From: an uncultured Bacteroidia bacterium
GTDB lineage: Bacteria; Bacteroidota; Bacteroidia; Bacteroidales; UBA932
Reading direction: 5' to 3'
Length of the DNA stretch: 14,561 nucleotides
Assembly (NCBI GenBank): GCA_902795785.1
Contig: CADBMK010000099.1
Location: 1-14,561, forward strand
Shown: piece after piece, positions 6,610 to 13,635 of the stretch
Layout of the letters: every line of letters starts with the position of its first letter
Numbering within the stretch: the stretch's first letter is position 1
Translations under genes and position numbers: made by a program
The notes under the pieces: generated by a model
Seen by the model: the letters and a program-made list of their open reading frames with translations, nothing else
Database searches by the model: none
What the model was told of the DNA's origin: nothing

Positions 6610-8293
6610 TTATACCTTCGTCAAGAAAATCAATGAATCCCGGGATGCTGAGGTTATATCCGCGTGCCGGGATTTTTTGTTGCCCGTCGCTGGAGAGAAG
6701 GATATAGTTCGGCTGTGAATTTACGCCGAAACGTTTTCTGGCAATCTCGGAATTGATCCTTCCGATATCCTGAGAGCCGACCTTAGTCTTATCGTCAAGG
6801 TAGAGTGCAACGATGATATAGTCTTCCCTGAGTTTTTTAAGGACTGTCGAATCGCTCCAGACCCTTGCCTCCATCTCACGGCAGTTTACGCAGCCGTGTC
6901 CCGTAATGTCAACGAAGATAGGTTTGTTCTCTTTCCTGGCAGCCTCGATTCCGGCTTCGATGCTGGAATAGCCCCTGAGGCCGAGTGCAAGGTCAAGGTC
7001 AGGCCCGCCGCTTGCAGAGGCCTGGTTTACCGTTACGGTCTTCATAGGCGGAAGATAGCCTGAAATGGCTTTGAGCGGTGCTCCAGCAAGGCCTGCAAAG
7101 AGATATATCTCAAATGCGAACACGATGGCGGAAAGAACGTATTTTTTCTCTTTCAGAAGGAATCTTGCCATCATGAAGAACACTATGATCCAGATTCCGA
7201 GATATACCTCCCTCGGGAGGATTCCCCAGTGGTATGTCTGGTCGGCTACAGAGAGGAATTTAAGGCCGAGGGCAACTTCGATGTAACCCAGGCAGACCTT
7301 CACTCCGTTAAGCCAGGAACCGCTTTTTGGCAGTTTCTTAAGAAGTCCAGGGAAAAGGGCCAGGACGGTGAATGGGAGAGCGAATGCAGTACTGAATGCC
7401 AGCATGGTTATCATCGGTGTCCAGAAATCGCCCTGGGTGGATTTGATAAGGACAGTGCCGACAATCGGTCCGGTGCAACTGAATGAAACCAGTACAAGTG
7501 TGAGGGCAATGAAGAATACGCCGATCAGTCCTCCCTTGTCAGCATTCCTGTCACTTTTGTTTACGAGGCTTGAAGGGAGCGTTATCTCGAAAGCGCCGAA
7601 GAATGACGCGGCGAATACCATGAACACGGCAAAGAATACAAGGTTAGGAAGCCAGTGCGTGGCAAGCCAGTTGAAAATGTCGGCCGTTACGACTTCTCCT
7701 CCAATCAGTCTGGTCATGATGACGATGACGGAAATCGGAACAGTATAAAGGAGAACTATGAACAGACCGTACATTATTGCCTTGAATTTGCCCGATGTCT
7801 CTCTCATAAAGAAAGATACGGTCATAGGAACCATAGGGAAGACGCACGGGGTGAGAAGCATCAAAAGGCCCCAGAGAATGGCTTCAAGGACCAGGCTCCA
7901 GGATACTCCGCTCCTGGAAATGGAGATGTCAAACGCCCACTCTTCAGGCGGGACGCACGCTCCTTCCGTGCAGGCCATCCACTCGACGGCTCCGCTAACG
8001 GAAGACGGATTACCTGCTATGAAGTATTTTTCTATTACAAGCTCCGATGGCCTCTTCTGTCCAACCTCGGTACAGTTCTCGGCCTTGTCGATTCTTATAT
8101 GAAGGGCATCCTCTGCGCTTACCGCTGAGTTAAGATGCCATCCTTCAACCATCTTTCCGGTGAACCTTATGATGGTTGTGTCCTGCCTGGTCTCTGTTTC
8201 ATAAGACCAGGATGCCGTTGTTTCAGGAATCTGGGCTGAAACAAATATGCCGGACATAATAAGACCGGCACATAAAAATAGCTTTCTCAACAT
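6587..8293 (-). CDS. dsbD: Thiol:disulfide interchange protein DsbD (cytochrome c biogenesis type)
   Basis: DsbD passes electrons from cytoplasmic thioredoxin across the inner membrane to periplasmic thiol proteins. The 568 residues show the full three-part plan. A signal peptide (1-20) is followed by an N-terminal periplasmic domain with the redox pair CTEGACVPP (Cys108, Cys113). The central membrane domain (about 128-420) carries TPCVFPMVP (Cys150) and FSCTGP (Cys273). The C-terminal thioredoxin-like domain contains CVNC (Cys468, Cys471) and the cis-Pro region SQPNY (P528). All six redox cysteines are present. It begins 19 bp after the rny stop on the same strand, with no visible terminator between, so it is probably co-transcribed with rny. 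Its last 23 bp overlap the convergent nucleotidase. Confidence 0.95.
   Translation of the reverse strand: MLRKLFLCAGLIMSGIFVSAQIPETTASWSYETETRQDTTIIRFTGKMVEGWHLNSAVSAEDALHIRIDKAENCTEVGQKRPSELVIEKYFIAGNPSSVSGAVEWMACTEGACVPPEEWAFDISISRSGVSWSLVLEAILWGLLMLLTPCVFPMVPMTVSFFMRETSGKFKAIMYGLFIVLLYTVPISVIVIMTRLIGGEVVTADIFNWLATHWLPNLVFFAVFMVFAASFFGAFEITLPSSLVNKSDRNADKGGLIGVFFIALTLVLVSFSCTGPIVGTVLIKSTQGDFWTPMITMLAFSTAFALPFTVLALFPGLLKKLPKSGSWLNGVKVCLGYIEVALGLKFLSVADQTYHWGILPREVYLGIWIIVFFMMARFLLKEKKYVLSAIVFAFEIYLFAGLAGAPLKAISGYLPPMKTVTVNQASASGGPDLDLALGLRGYSSIEAGIEAARKENKPIFVDITGHGCVNCREMEARVWSDSTVLKKLREDYIIVALYLDDKTKVGSQDIGRINSEIARKRFGVNSQPNYILLSSDGQQKIPARGYNLSIPGFIDFLDEGITTYQKQD
6636..6678 (+). terminator. 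Probable terminator of the 5'-nucleotidase, inside the dsbD coding region
   Basis: AATCCCGG (6636-6643) pairs perfectly with CCGGGATT (6667-6674), and a T-run covers 6673-6678. The 23-nt loop is longer than usual but can pair weakly inside. It starts 27 nt after the nucleotidase stop. On the opposite strand it encodes the C-terminal stretch KIPARGYNLSIPGFI of DsbD. Confidence 0.6.
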
Positions 8294-8312
8294 TATGATT
8301 GAGATATGTGTT

Positions 8313-9857
8313 TTACTTTGCGTATGCTACGCTTCTTGTCTCTCTGATGACTGTGACCTTAACCTGTCCAGGGTAGGTCATTTCATTCTGGATCTTGAGC
8401 GCGATATCGCTTGAAAGCGTTACGGCCTGCTCGTCGCTGACTTCCTCGGCGCCAACGATGACGCGAAGCTCTCGACCTGCCTGGATAGCGTATGACTTTG
8501 TTACTCCAGGATATGAAGCGGCGAGGTCTTCCATTCCCTTGAGGCGTTTGATATAGCTTTCTACAACTTCACGGCGTGCACCAGGACGGGCTCCTGAGAT
8601 AGCATCGGCTACCATTACGATAGGGGAGATGATTGATGTCATTTCAATCTCCTCGTGGTGGGCACCGATGGCGTTGCAGATTTCCGGCTTCTCCTTGTTG
8701 AGTTCAGCGATCTTCATACCAAGAAGTGCGTGAGGAAGTTCTGGATCCTGATCGGAAACCTTACCTATATCGTGAAGCAAACCTGCCCTCTTGGCAATCT
8801 TCGGATTGAGTCCGAGTTCAGAAGCCATGATGGCGGCAAGGTTTGCAACCTCGCGGCTGTGCTGGAGAAGGTTCTGTCCGTAAGATGAACGGTATTTCAT
8901 ACGTCCGATAAGGCGGACAAGTTCCATTGAAAGTCCGTGTACTCCGAGGTCGATGCAGGTCCTCTTACCAGTCTCGAGGATCTCTTCCTCAAGCTGCTTC
9001 TGAACCTTTGCCACAACTTCTTCGATACGTGCCGGATGGATACGGCCGTCGATTACAAGCTGATGGAGGGCGAGTCTTGCAACCTCCCTGCGAACCGGGT
9101 CGAATCCTGAGATGAGGATTGCGTCCGGTGTATCGTCAACGACGATTTCAACGCCTGTTGCAGCCTCGAGCGCACGGATGTTGCGGCCTTCGCGTCCGAT
9201 AATCCTACCCTTGATTTCATCGTTCTCGATAGGGAAGGTGGTGACTGCGTTTTCGATGGCAGCTTCAGTGGCTGTACGTTGGATGGTGTTAATGACGATT
9301 CTCTTTGCCTCGCGCGCTGCGTTGAGACGAGCCTCGTCCATTGTGTCGTTGATATATGCCTGGGCCTCGCTTCTGGCTTCAGCCTTCATATTGTCCATAA
9401 GGATGTTCTTTGCATCCTGGGCGCTCAGACCTGCAAGGGATTCAACCTGTTTGTTGACCTGGGCAATGAGCCTGTCGTATTCTTCAGCCTTTCTGTCGAG
9501 ATTCTCTTTCTGGGCATTAAGGCTCTGCTTCATGCTGTCTGCTTCCCTGAGCCTCTTCTGGAGTTCTCCGTTCTGCTGGTTGAGGTTGTTCTCCTTCTGG
9601 CGAATCCTGTTTTCTGCGTCCTTAAGCTGGGCGTTCTTTTCATTCACCATTTTTTCGTGCTCGCTCTTGAGCTGGAGATACTTTTCCTTTGCCTGGAAGA
9701 TTTTTTCCTTCTTGATGTTCTCTCCTTCAAGTTCAGCTTTTGTCAGAATTTCGTCCCTGCGACCCTTGAGAATAAGAGTCCTGATAGTTATGTATATCGC
9801 AATTGCAATGCCTGCACCTACGAAGGCGGCTACTGCGGCGATAAGAATTGGATTCAT
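8313..9857 (-). CDS. rny: Ribonuclease Y
   Basis: RNase Y is a membrane-anchored endoribonuclease that starts mRNA decay. The 514 residues follow the family order. An N-terminal membrane helix (about 3-30) is followed by a long charged coiled coil (about 33-195). A KH domain carries GRIIGREGRNIRALE (from 217). The HD domain has H333, HD at 362-363 (LLHDIGK), GAHHEE at 398-403 and the downstream VADAISGARPGAR. The length is normal. The start at 9857 is chosen because MNPILIAAVAAFVGAG begins the anchor, and it is preceded by an A-rich Bacteroidetes-type leader. Upstream, on the same strand, lie the hairpin at 9915-9951 and the 6S candidate. dsbD follows closely. Confidence 0.97.
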   Translation of the reverse strand: MNPILIAAVAAFVGAGIAIAIYITIRTLILKGRRDEILTKAELEGENIKKEKIFQAKEKYLQLKSEHEKMVNEKNAQLKDAENRIRQKENNLNQQNGELQKRLREADSMKQSLNAQKENLDRKAEEYDRLIAQVNKQVESLAGLSAQDAKNILMDNMKAEARSEAQAYINDTMDEARLNAAREAKRIVINTIQRTATEAAIENAVTTFPIENDEIKGRIIGREGRNIRALEAATGVEIVVDDTPDAILISGFDPVRREVARLALHQLVIDGRIHPARIEEVVAKVQKQLEEEILETGKRTCIDLGVHGLSMELVRLIGRMKYRSSYGQNLLQHSREVANLAAIMASELGLNPKIAKRAGLLHDIGKVSDQDPELPHALLGMKIAELNKEKPEICNAIGAHHEEIEMTSIISPIVMVADAISGARPGARREVVESYIKRLKGMEDLAASYPGVTKSYAIQAGRELRVIVGAEEVSDEQAVTLSSDIALKIQNEMTYPGQVKVTVIRETRSVAYAK

Positions 9858-9914
9858 ATGTGTATTATTATTTGTTGTTAGTAGTAATCAAAACATTTTG
9901 AAGCCTTTCAAAGC

Positions 9915-9951
9915 AAAAGCCGGTAAGCGTTTTTCAGGTCGCATACCGGCT
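9915..9951 (-). terminator. Strong hairpin between the 6S candidate and rny (second terminator or rny leader element)
   Basis: On the minus strand, AGCCGGTA and TACCGGCT (+ strand 9944-9951 and 9918-9925) form a perfect 8-bp stem. An inner GCG/CGC pairing extends it across one T-T mismatch. The loop is ACCTGAAAAA. A short TTTT at the stem end (9915-9918) follows, then GC. The preceding 6S candidate already ends in its own T7, so this is either a back-up terminator or a structure in the rny 5' leader. The T-run is short for a strong terminator. Confidence 0.5.
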
Positions 9952-9960
9952 GAGTATTAG

Positions 9961-10144
9961 AAAAAAAGCCGCTGTCTGTCTGTCAGAAAATCCTGATATA
10001 CAAGATTTGGGTTCCGACCCAGATCAGAAATCCACCGTCCCGCATAAAGCGGAATCCCAATATGGTAACATTGGTCTGTCTTCCTTGGCTCGAGAAACGC
10101 CCGGTTCCGAAGAACGTGTTGATTTCAGCAAGGTACAGCGGCCG
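9961..10144 (-). ncRNA. ssrS: Structured small RNA, 6S RNA (ssrS) candidate
   Basis: This ~180-nt gap between zapA and rny has no coding frame but has an RNA-gene layout. GCCGCTGT (minus strand, 10142-10135) pairs perfectly with ACAGCGGC (9975-9968), closing the whole segment, and T7 (9967-9961) follows as a terminator. Inside, TTGGGATTCCG (10060-10050) pairs with CGGAACCCAA (10016-10007) with one bulged A. There are also GTTC-TTCG-GAAC and CCGC-TTTAT-GCGG hairpins. Size, paired ends and a position next to zapA (as in gammaproteobacteria) suggest 6S RNA, the decoy that binds housekeeping RNA polymerase. I did not reproduce a clean symmetric central bubble, so the 6S identity is less sure than the existence of an RNA. 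The 3' arm carries a GACA triplet repeat that could let the closing stem slip. No promoter is clear, so processing from the zapA transcript is possible. Confidence 0.6.
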
Positions 10145-10432
10145 TTATTTTTCAGTTTTCTCCAGATAGGCTTCAGTATCCAAATGAAGGGCTTTCACCT
10201 TGTCTTCAAGGTCTTTCAGTCTCTTCTCCAGCTGTAGGCGTGCAACTGTCTCATTCAAAGAAACGAATGTGAGTTTATCGGCAAGGGAACGTCCACGTAT
10301 CTTTGCGTTGTAGGCCGCAAGTTTCTGATTGACGTTCTCTGCGGCCAGGCGCATAAGCTGCTCCATTTCCGGAGACTTTGCCTTGAGCGGATACTCCTGA
10401 TCCGCTATCCTGATCGTTATACTCTGTTCCAT
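10145..10432 (-). CDS. zapA: Cell division protein ZapA
   Basis: ZapA binds FtsZ and cross-links filaments in the Z-ring. The 95-residue length is typical. The N-terminal globular part starts SITIRIADQEYPLKAKSPEMEQLMRLAAENVNQKL, a characteristic ZapA fold signature. Residues 60-95 form the C-terminal coiled coil (NETVARLQLEKRLKDLEDKVKAL). The start codon follows the stop of the upstream coiled-coil gene by 1 bp, so translation is likely coupled. The structured RNA at 9961-10144 begins directly after its stop. Confidence 0.9.
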   Translation of the reverse strand: MEQSITIRIADQEYPLKAKSPEMEQLMRLAAENVNQKLAAYNAKIRGRSLADKLTFVSLNETVARLQLEKRLKDLEDKVKALHLDTEAYLEKTEK

Positions 10433-10433
10433 T

Positions 10434-10706
10434 CTATTTTTCCAGCAATGAGATACACTTGTCGATTTCCTTTATAAGCTTTCCGATTCTTTCCTTGGCT
10501 GCGGAGTCTCCTCCTTCCTGTGCCCTGAAAGCATCGCTGAGCCTAAGGTTGTCCATCTGGTGCTCTAATTCAGCAATGTGCTTCCTGCCGGCCTCTTCAG
10601 CAGCCCTACTCTCCGATAACAGAGACGCAAGGCGTTCTTTTTCCGCCTTTTCCGACTCATACAGTGCGATGAGCCTCTCTATGTCTTTCTTTAATTCTTC
10701 GAGCAT
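10434..10706 (-). CDS. Small coiled-coil protein upstream of zapA (ZapB-like in form)
   Basis: This 90-residue, highly charged protein is predicted to be almost wholly helical. One heptad-rich segment spans about 1-55 (LEELKKDIERLIALYESEKAEKERL ending near HQMDNLRL). A Gly-containing break (EGGDSAAK) is followed by a short second helix (GKLIKEIDKCISLLEK). It has no signal peptide or catalytic motif. It is the first gene of the zapA unit and ends 1 bp before the zapA start. By size, coiled-coil nature and position it may be a Z-ring partner comparable to ZapB, but I do not recognise a sequence family with certainty. The start at 10706 is supported by a promoter ending 28 nt upstream. Confidence 0.8.
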   Translation of the reverse strand: MLEELKKDIERLIALYESEKAEKERLASLLSESRAAEEAGRKHIAELEHQMDNLRLSDAFRAQEGGDSAAKERIGKLIKEIDKCISLLEK

Positions 10707-10734
10707 TGTGTCTGCCTTAATGGCCTATGTAGTG

Positions 10735-10765
10735 CAAATTTATCAAATTCAACCGAATTTTCCAA
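10735..10765 (-). promoter_or_regulatory. Promoter of the coiled-coil/zapA unit
   Basis: On the minus strand, TTG (10765-10763), 20 nt, then TAAATTTG (10742-10735) match the Bacteroidetes -33/-7 pattern. The predicted start near 10731 gives a leader of about 25 nt. It lies back to back with the nadE promoter in an 84-bp divergent gap. Confidence 0.7.
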
Positions 10766-10775
10766 TCTTATATTC

Positions 10776-10783
10776 TATCTTTG
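10776..10783 (+). promoter_or_regulatory. -7 box of nadE
   Basis: TATCTTTG matches TAnnTTTG exactly and ends 7 nt before the nadE ATG, which predicts a leader of only about 3 nt. There is no TTG at the normal -33 spacing. Confidence 0.65.
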
Positions 10784-10790
10784 CTATACA

Positions 10791-12743
10791 ATGAAAGATT
10801 ATGGATTCATAAGGGTGGCTGCGGCCGTCCCTGTCGTTAAGCTTGCCGATGTCAAGGCCAATACTGAGGAGATAGTCCGTCTTATAGGAAAAGCTCACTC
10901 AGAGGGTGTTTCTATATTGACTTTCCCTGAACTCTGCGTCACAGGCTATTCCTGCGGTGACCTGTTCGGTCAGGAACTCCTTGTGGAAGCGGCTGGGAAA
11001 GGCGTGGAAGAGATTGCAAGGGCGACTCGCGGAAAGGCTATGACAGTTATCGTAGGCTCTCCTTTGAGAATAAAGGACCGTCTGTATAACTGTGCGGTTG
11101 TTATCCGTAACGGAGAGGTGAAGGGCGTTGTCCCTAAGGTTTATCTCCCAACTTATAATGAATTCTATGAATCCCGCTGGTTTGCTTCCGGAGAGGATTT
11201 CCTCTCTGGCGCTGAGGCGGAAGTGTCTCCGAATTTTATCTTCAAGGTGGGGAAGGCGTCCTTCGCCGTCGAGGTTTGCGAAGACCTCTGGTCTCCGATT
11301 CCTCCAAGTTCATACCATGCCCTTGAGGGTGCGGAAATCATTTTCAACCTTTCGGCCAGCAATGAGGTCCTTGGAAAGCATATCTACCGCCGCAGTCTTG
11401 TCGCAAACCAGAGCGGCCGCACTTGCAGCGCCTATGTCTATTGCAGCTGCGGATTCGGCGAGTCCACCCAGGACGTGGTCTATGGCGGAGCCGCGATGAT
11501 AGCGGAGAACGGCACCGTACTGGCCAAGAACGAAAGATTCAGGACGGAATCTTCAATGATTATCTCAGATATCGACGTAGAGAAACTCCAGACACTCCGT
11601 CAGAAGCAGAGCACGTTCAGAAGCGTGGCTCCGGACGGAACACGCTCGTCTTCCTATGCTTCCTGCTACAGGAAGGTGGAACTCGGGCTTCCTGAGAAAA
11701 CTGACTTTGAGAAGAGTCTTCTGAGGAAAGTGGATCCTCGTCCGTTCGTCCCTGTGGGAGATGCCAGGGAACTGGAATACCGATCCCGCGAGATCACTTC
11801 GATCCAGGTGACGGGTCTTGCCTCGCGCCTTGCCCATATCCACGCAAAGACAGCCGTAATCGGCATTTCCGGAGGTCTTGACAGTACTCTCGCCCTTCTT
11901 GTCACGACGATGGCCTTTGACAAACTTGGCCTTGACCGCAGGGGAATCATCGGCATTACCATGCCGGGGTTCGGCACTACCAACCGCACTCATTCCAATG
12001 CCGTTGACCTTATGGAGGCCCTGGGCGTAGAGTCCCGCGAGATTCCTATCGGGCCGGCAGTCAACCGCCATTTCAGCGACATCGGACATGATCCCGAGGT
12101 GCGTGACGTTACTTATGAGAATTCCCAGGCACGTGAGAGGACTCAAATACTGATGGACGTCGCAAATCAGGAAGGAGGAATCGTCGTCGGCACGGGCGAC
12201 CTTTCCGAGATGGCTCTTGGCTGGGCAACATACAACGGAGACCATATGAGTATGTATGCCGTAAACGGCAGCATCCCAAAAACTCTTGTCAAATATCTTG
12301 TCGAGTGGACGGCCAACAACTGTTTCCAGGACTGCAAGGCCGGGGACAGGAGCGCCAGGGACATCCTCTTCGATATCATTGACACGCCTATCAGCCCGGA
12401 ACTTCTTCCGGCGGATGAAAAGGGCAACATCGCCCAGGTTACGGAAGACCTTGTGGGCCCGTACGAACTCCACGATTTCTTCCTCTACAACTTCTTCAGA
12501 TTCGGTTTTTCTCCTTCCAAGATTTCCTTCCTTGCAAAGAAGGCATTCGAGGGAACGGAGTACGACGAACCGACCATAGAAAAATGGCTGAGGACATTCG
12601 TGCGCCGTTTCTTCAATCAGCAGTTCAAGAGGTCCTGTATGCCGGATTCTCCTAAGGTCGGTTCCGTAACGCTTTCTCCAAGAGGGGACTGGAGGATGCC
12701 GAGCGATGCTCTGAGCAATCTTTTCCTTTCCGATCTGGACTAG
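10791..12743 (+). CDS. nadE: Glutamine-dependent NAD(+) synthetase
   Basis: NadE makes NAD from deamido-NAD, ATP and glutamine in the last step of NAD synthesis. This is the long, glutamine-using form (650 residues). The N-terminal nitrilase-type amidase domain shows the catalytic triad as FPELCVTG (Glu47), PKVYLPTYNEFYE (Lys116) and VEVCEDLW (Cys163), so ammonia from glutamine is available. The C-terminal synthetase domain carries the ATP PP-loop GISGGLDST (SGGLDS at 360-365) and the family motifs GTGDLSEMALGW and YAVNGSIPKTL. The start is firm because MKDYGFIRVAAAVP is the usual family beginning. The stop TAG lies inside the CTAG shared with the punA stop. Confidence 0.97.
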   Translation: MKDYGFIRVAAAVPVVKLADVKANTEEIVRLIGKAHSEGVSILTFPELCVTGYSCGDLFGQELLVEAAGKGVEEIARATRGKAMTVIVGSPLRIKDRLYNCAVVIRNGEVKGVVPKVYLPTYNEFYESRWFASGEDFLSGAEAEVSPNFIFKVGKASFAVEVCEDLWSPIPPSSYHALEGAEIIFNLSASNEVLGKHIYRRSLVANQSGRTCSAYVYCSCGFGESTQDVVYGGAAMIAENGTVLAKNERFRTESSMIISDIDVEKLQTLRQKQSTFRSVAPDGTRSSSYASCYRKVELGLPEKTDFEKSLLRKVDPRPFVPVGDARELEYRSREITSIQVTGLASRLAHIHAKTAVIGISGGLDSTLALLVTTMAFDKLGLDRRGIIGITMPGFGTTNRTHSNAVDLMEALGVESREIPIGPAVNRHFSDIGHDPEVRDVTYENSQARERTQILMDVANQEGGIVVGTGDLSEMALGWATYNGDHMSMYAVNGSIPKTLVKYLVEWTANNCFQDCKAGDRSARDILFDIIDTPISPELLPADEKGNIAQVTEDLVGPYELHDFFLYNFFRFGFSPSKISFLAKKAFEGTEYDEPTIEKWLRTFVRRFFNQQFKRSCMPDSPKVGSVTLSPRGDWRMPSDALSNLFLSDLD

Positions 12744-13570
12744 ATTTTCTTAATAAGCCCGGTGACTATCGCAATCATTTTGTCTGCTGCGATGTCCGCC
12801 TGCTTGACAACGTCTTCGCTGTCGTTGACGGCTTCGCTGCGCGTGGAGTCGTTGCTGCAGTTGGTGATTACCGATAATCCGAATACCTTGATTCCGCAGT
12901 GCCTTGCCACGATGACTTCAGGCACGGTGGACATTCCCACTGCGTCTGCGCCGATCATCCTGTAGAAACGCACCTCGGCCGGAGTCTCGTAGGTAGGGCC
13001 TGTGTTGGCCAGATATACTCCCTTCTGAAGTTTGTATCCAAGGCCTCTGGCTATTGCCTCGGCTTTTTCAATAAGGTCGAAATCGTATGGCCTGGTCATA
13101 TCGGGGAAGCGCTCTCCGAACTGCTCCATGTTAGGTCCGATGAGAGGGTTTGGAATCAGGTTGATGTGATCCTTGATAATCATAAGGTCTCCTATGTGGA
13201 AATCCTGATTCAGTCCTCCTGCGGCGTTGGATACTATGAGAACCTTGACGCCGAGGGAGCTCATGACTCTTATCGGAAGGGTTACGAGGTCTGTTGAATA
13301 ACCTTCGTAATAGTGGAACCTTCCCTGCATTGCAACTACCTTCTTTCCTCCGAAGCGTCCTATTATGAGATTGCCCTTGTGTCCTGTGGCGGTGGACAGG
13401 GGAAACCCCGGAATCTCTTTGTACGGGATTACAGTTGCATCTTCTATTTTGTCACCGAGTTTGCCAAGGCCGCTGCCCAGGACGATGCCTATGCTGGGAG
13501 ACTCCCCGTCAAGTTTCGTCTTGATGTAGTCGGCGGCAATTCTTATCCTTTCTGTTCTTTCGTCTATCAT
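12740..13570 (-). CDS. punA: Purine nucleoside phosphorylase (trimeric, inosine/guanosine type)
   Basis: This enzyme splits purine (deoxy)nucleosides with phosphate into base and (deoxy)ribose-1-phosphate. Its 276 residues match the trimeric PNP/MTAP family. Visible motifs are the phosphate site GSGLG (32-36), QGRFHYYEGY (82-91, with H86), SNAAGG (114-119), TYETPAE (193-199, purine-binding side), GMSTVPE (212-218) and the base-contacting Asn237 in ITNCSN. The Asn there favours 6-oxopurines (inosine, guanosine) over adenosine analogues. The gene is divergent from the nucleoside kinase across 65 bp, which suggests a nucleoside-salvage locus. Its stop interlocks with that of nadE, and I see no terminator for it inside nadE. 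Confidence 0.95.
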   Translation of the reverse strand: MIDERTERIRIAADYIKTKLDGESPSIGIVLGSGLGKLGDKIEDATVIPYKEIPGFPLSTATGHKGNLIIGRFGGKKVVAMQGRFHYYEGYSTDLVTLPIRVMSSLGVKVLIVSNAAGGLNQDFHIGDLMIIKDHINLIPNPLIGPNMEQFGERFPDMTRPYDFDLIEKAEAIARGLGYKLQKGVYLANTGPTYETPAEVRFYRMIGADAVGMSTVPEVIVARHCGIKVFGLSVITNCSNDSTRSEAVNDSEDVVKQADIAADKMIAIVTGLIKKI

Positions 13571-13601
13571 GTTTAAAAGTGTTCTTATGTGAGTCGTTTA
13601 T

Positions 13602-13609
13602 CAAAGTTA
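13602..13609 (-). promoter_or_regulatory. -7 box of punA
   Basis: On the minus strand TAACTTTG matches TAnnTTTG exactly, 31 nt before the punA ATG. No convincing -33 TTG is visible. Confidence 0.6.
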
Positions 13610-13622
13610 TGTATTTTTTCTA

Positions 13623-13630
13623 CATCTTTG
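13623..13630 (+). promoter_or_regulatory. -7-like box of the nucleoside kinase gene
   Basis: CATCTTTG matches TAnnTTTG except for its first base. It ends 5 nt before the ATG, so the mRNA would be nearly leaderless. It lies 13 nt from the opposing punA box, so RNA polymerase could not occupy both promoters at once. Confidence 0.5.
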
Positions 13631-13635
13631 CGTTT

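Noticed and set aside
9112..9960. 282-codon plus-strand frame rich in Ser, Leu and Phe
   Set aside because: It is the antisense of the RNase Y coiled coil, where Lys/Glu/Gln codons read as Phe/Leu/Ser codons. It is not a membrane protein gene.
9971..9986. CTGT tandem repeat as a microsatellite or phase-variation tract
   Set aside because: It has only about three units, is not in a coding or promoter position, and is part of the RNA closing stem.
11565..12473. 302-codon minus-strand open frame inside nadE
   Set aside because: It is antisense to the conserved PP-loop domain of NAD synthetase and arises from codon bias. It has no promoter box or family motif.
12768..12793. ATCGCA...TGCGAT inverted repeat after nadE as a terminator
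   Set aside because: The stem is only 6 bp with a 14-nt loop and has no T-run, and it lies within punA coding sequence.
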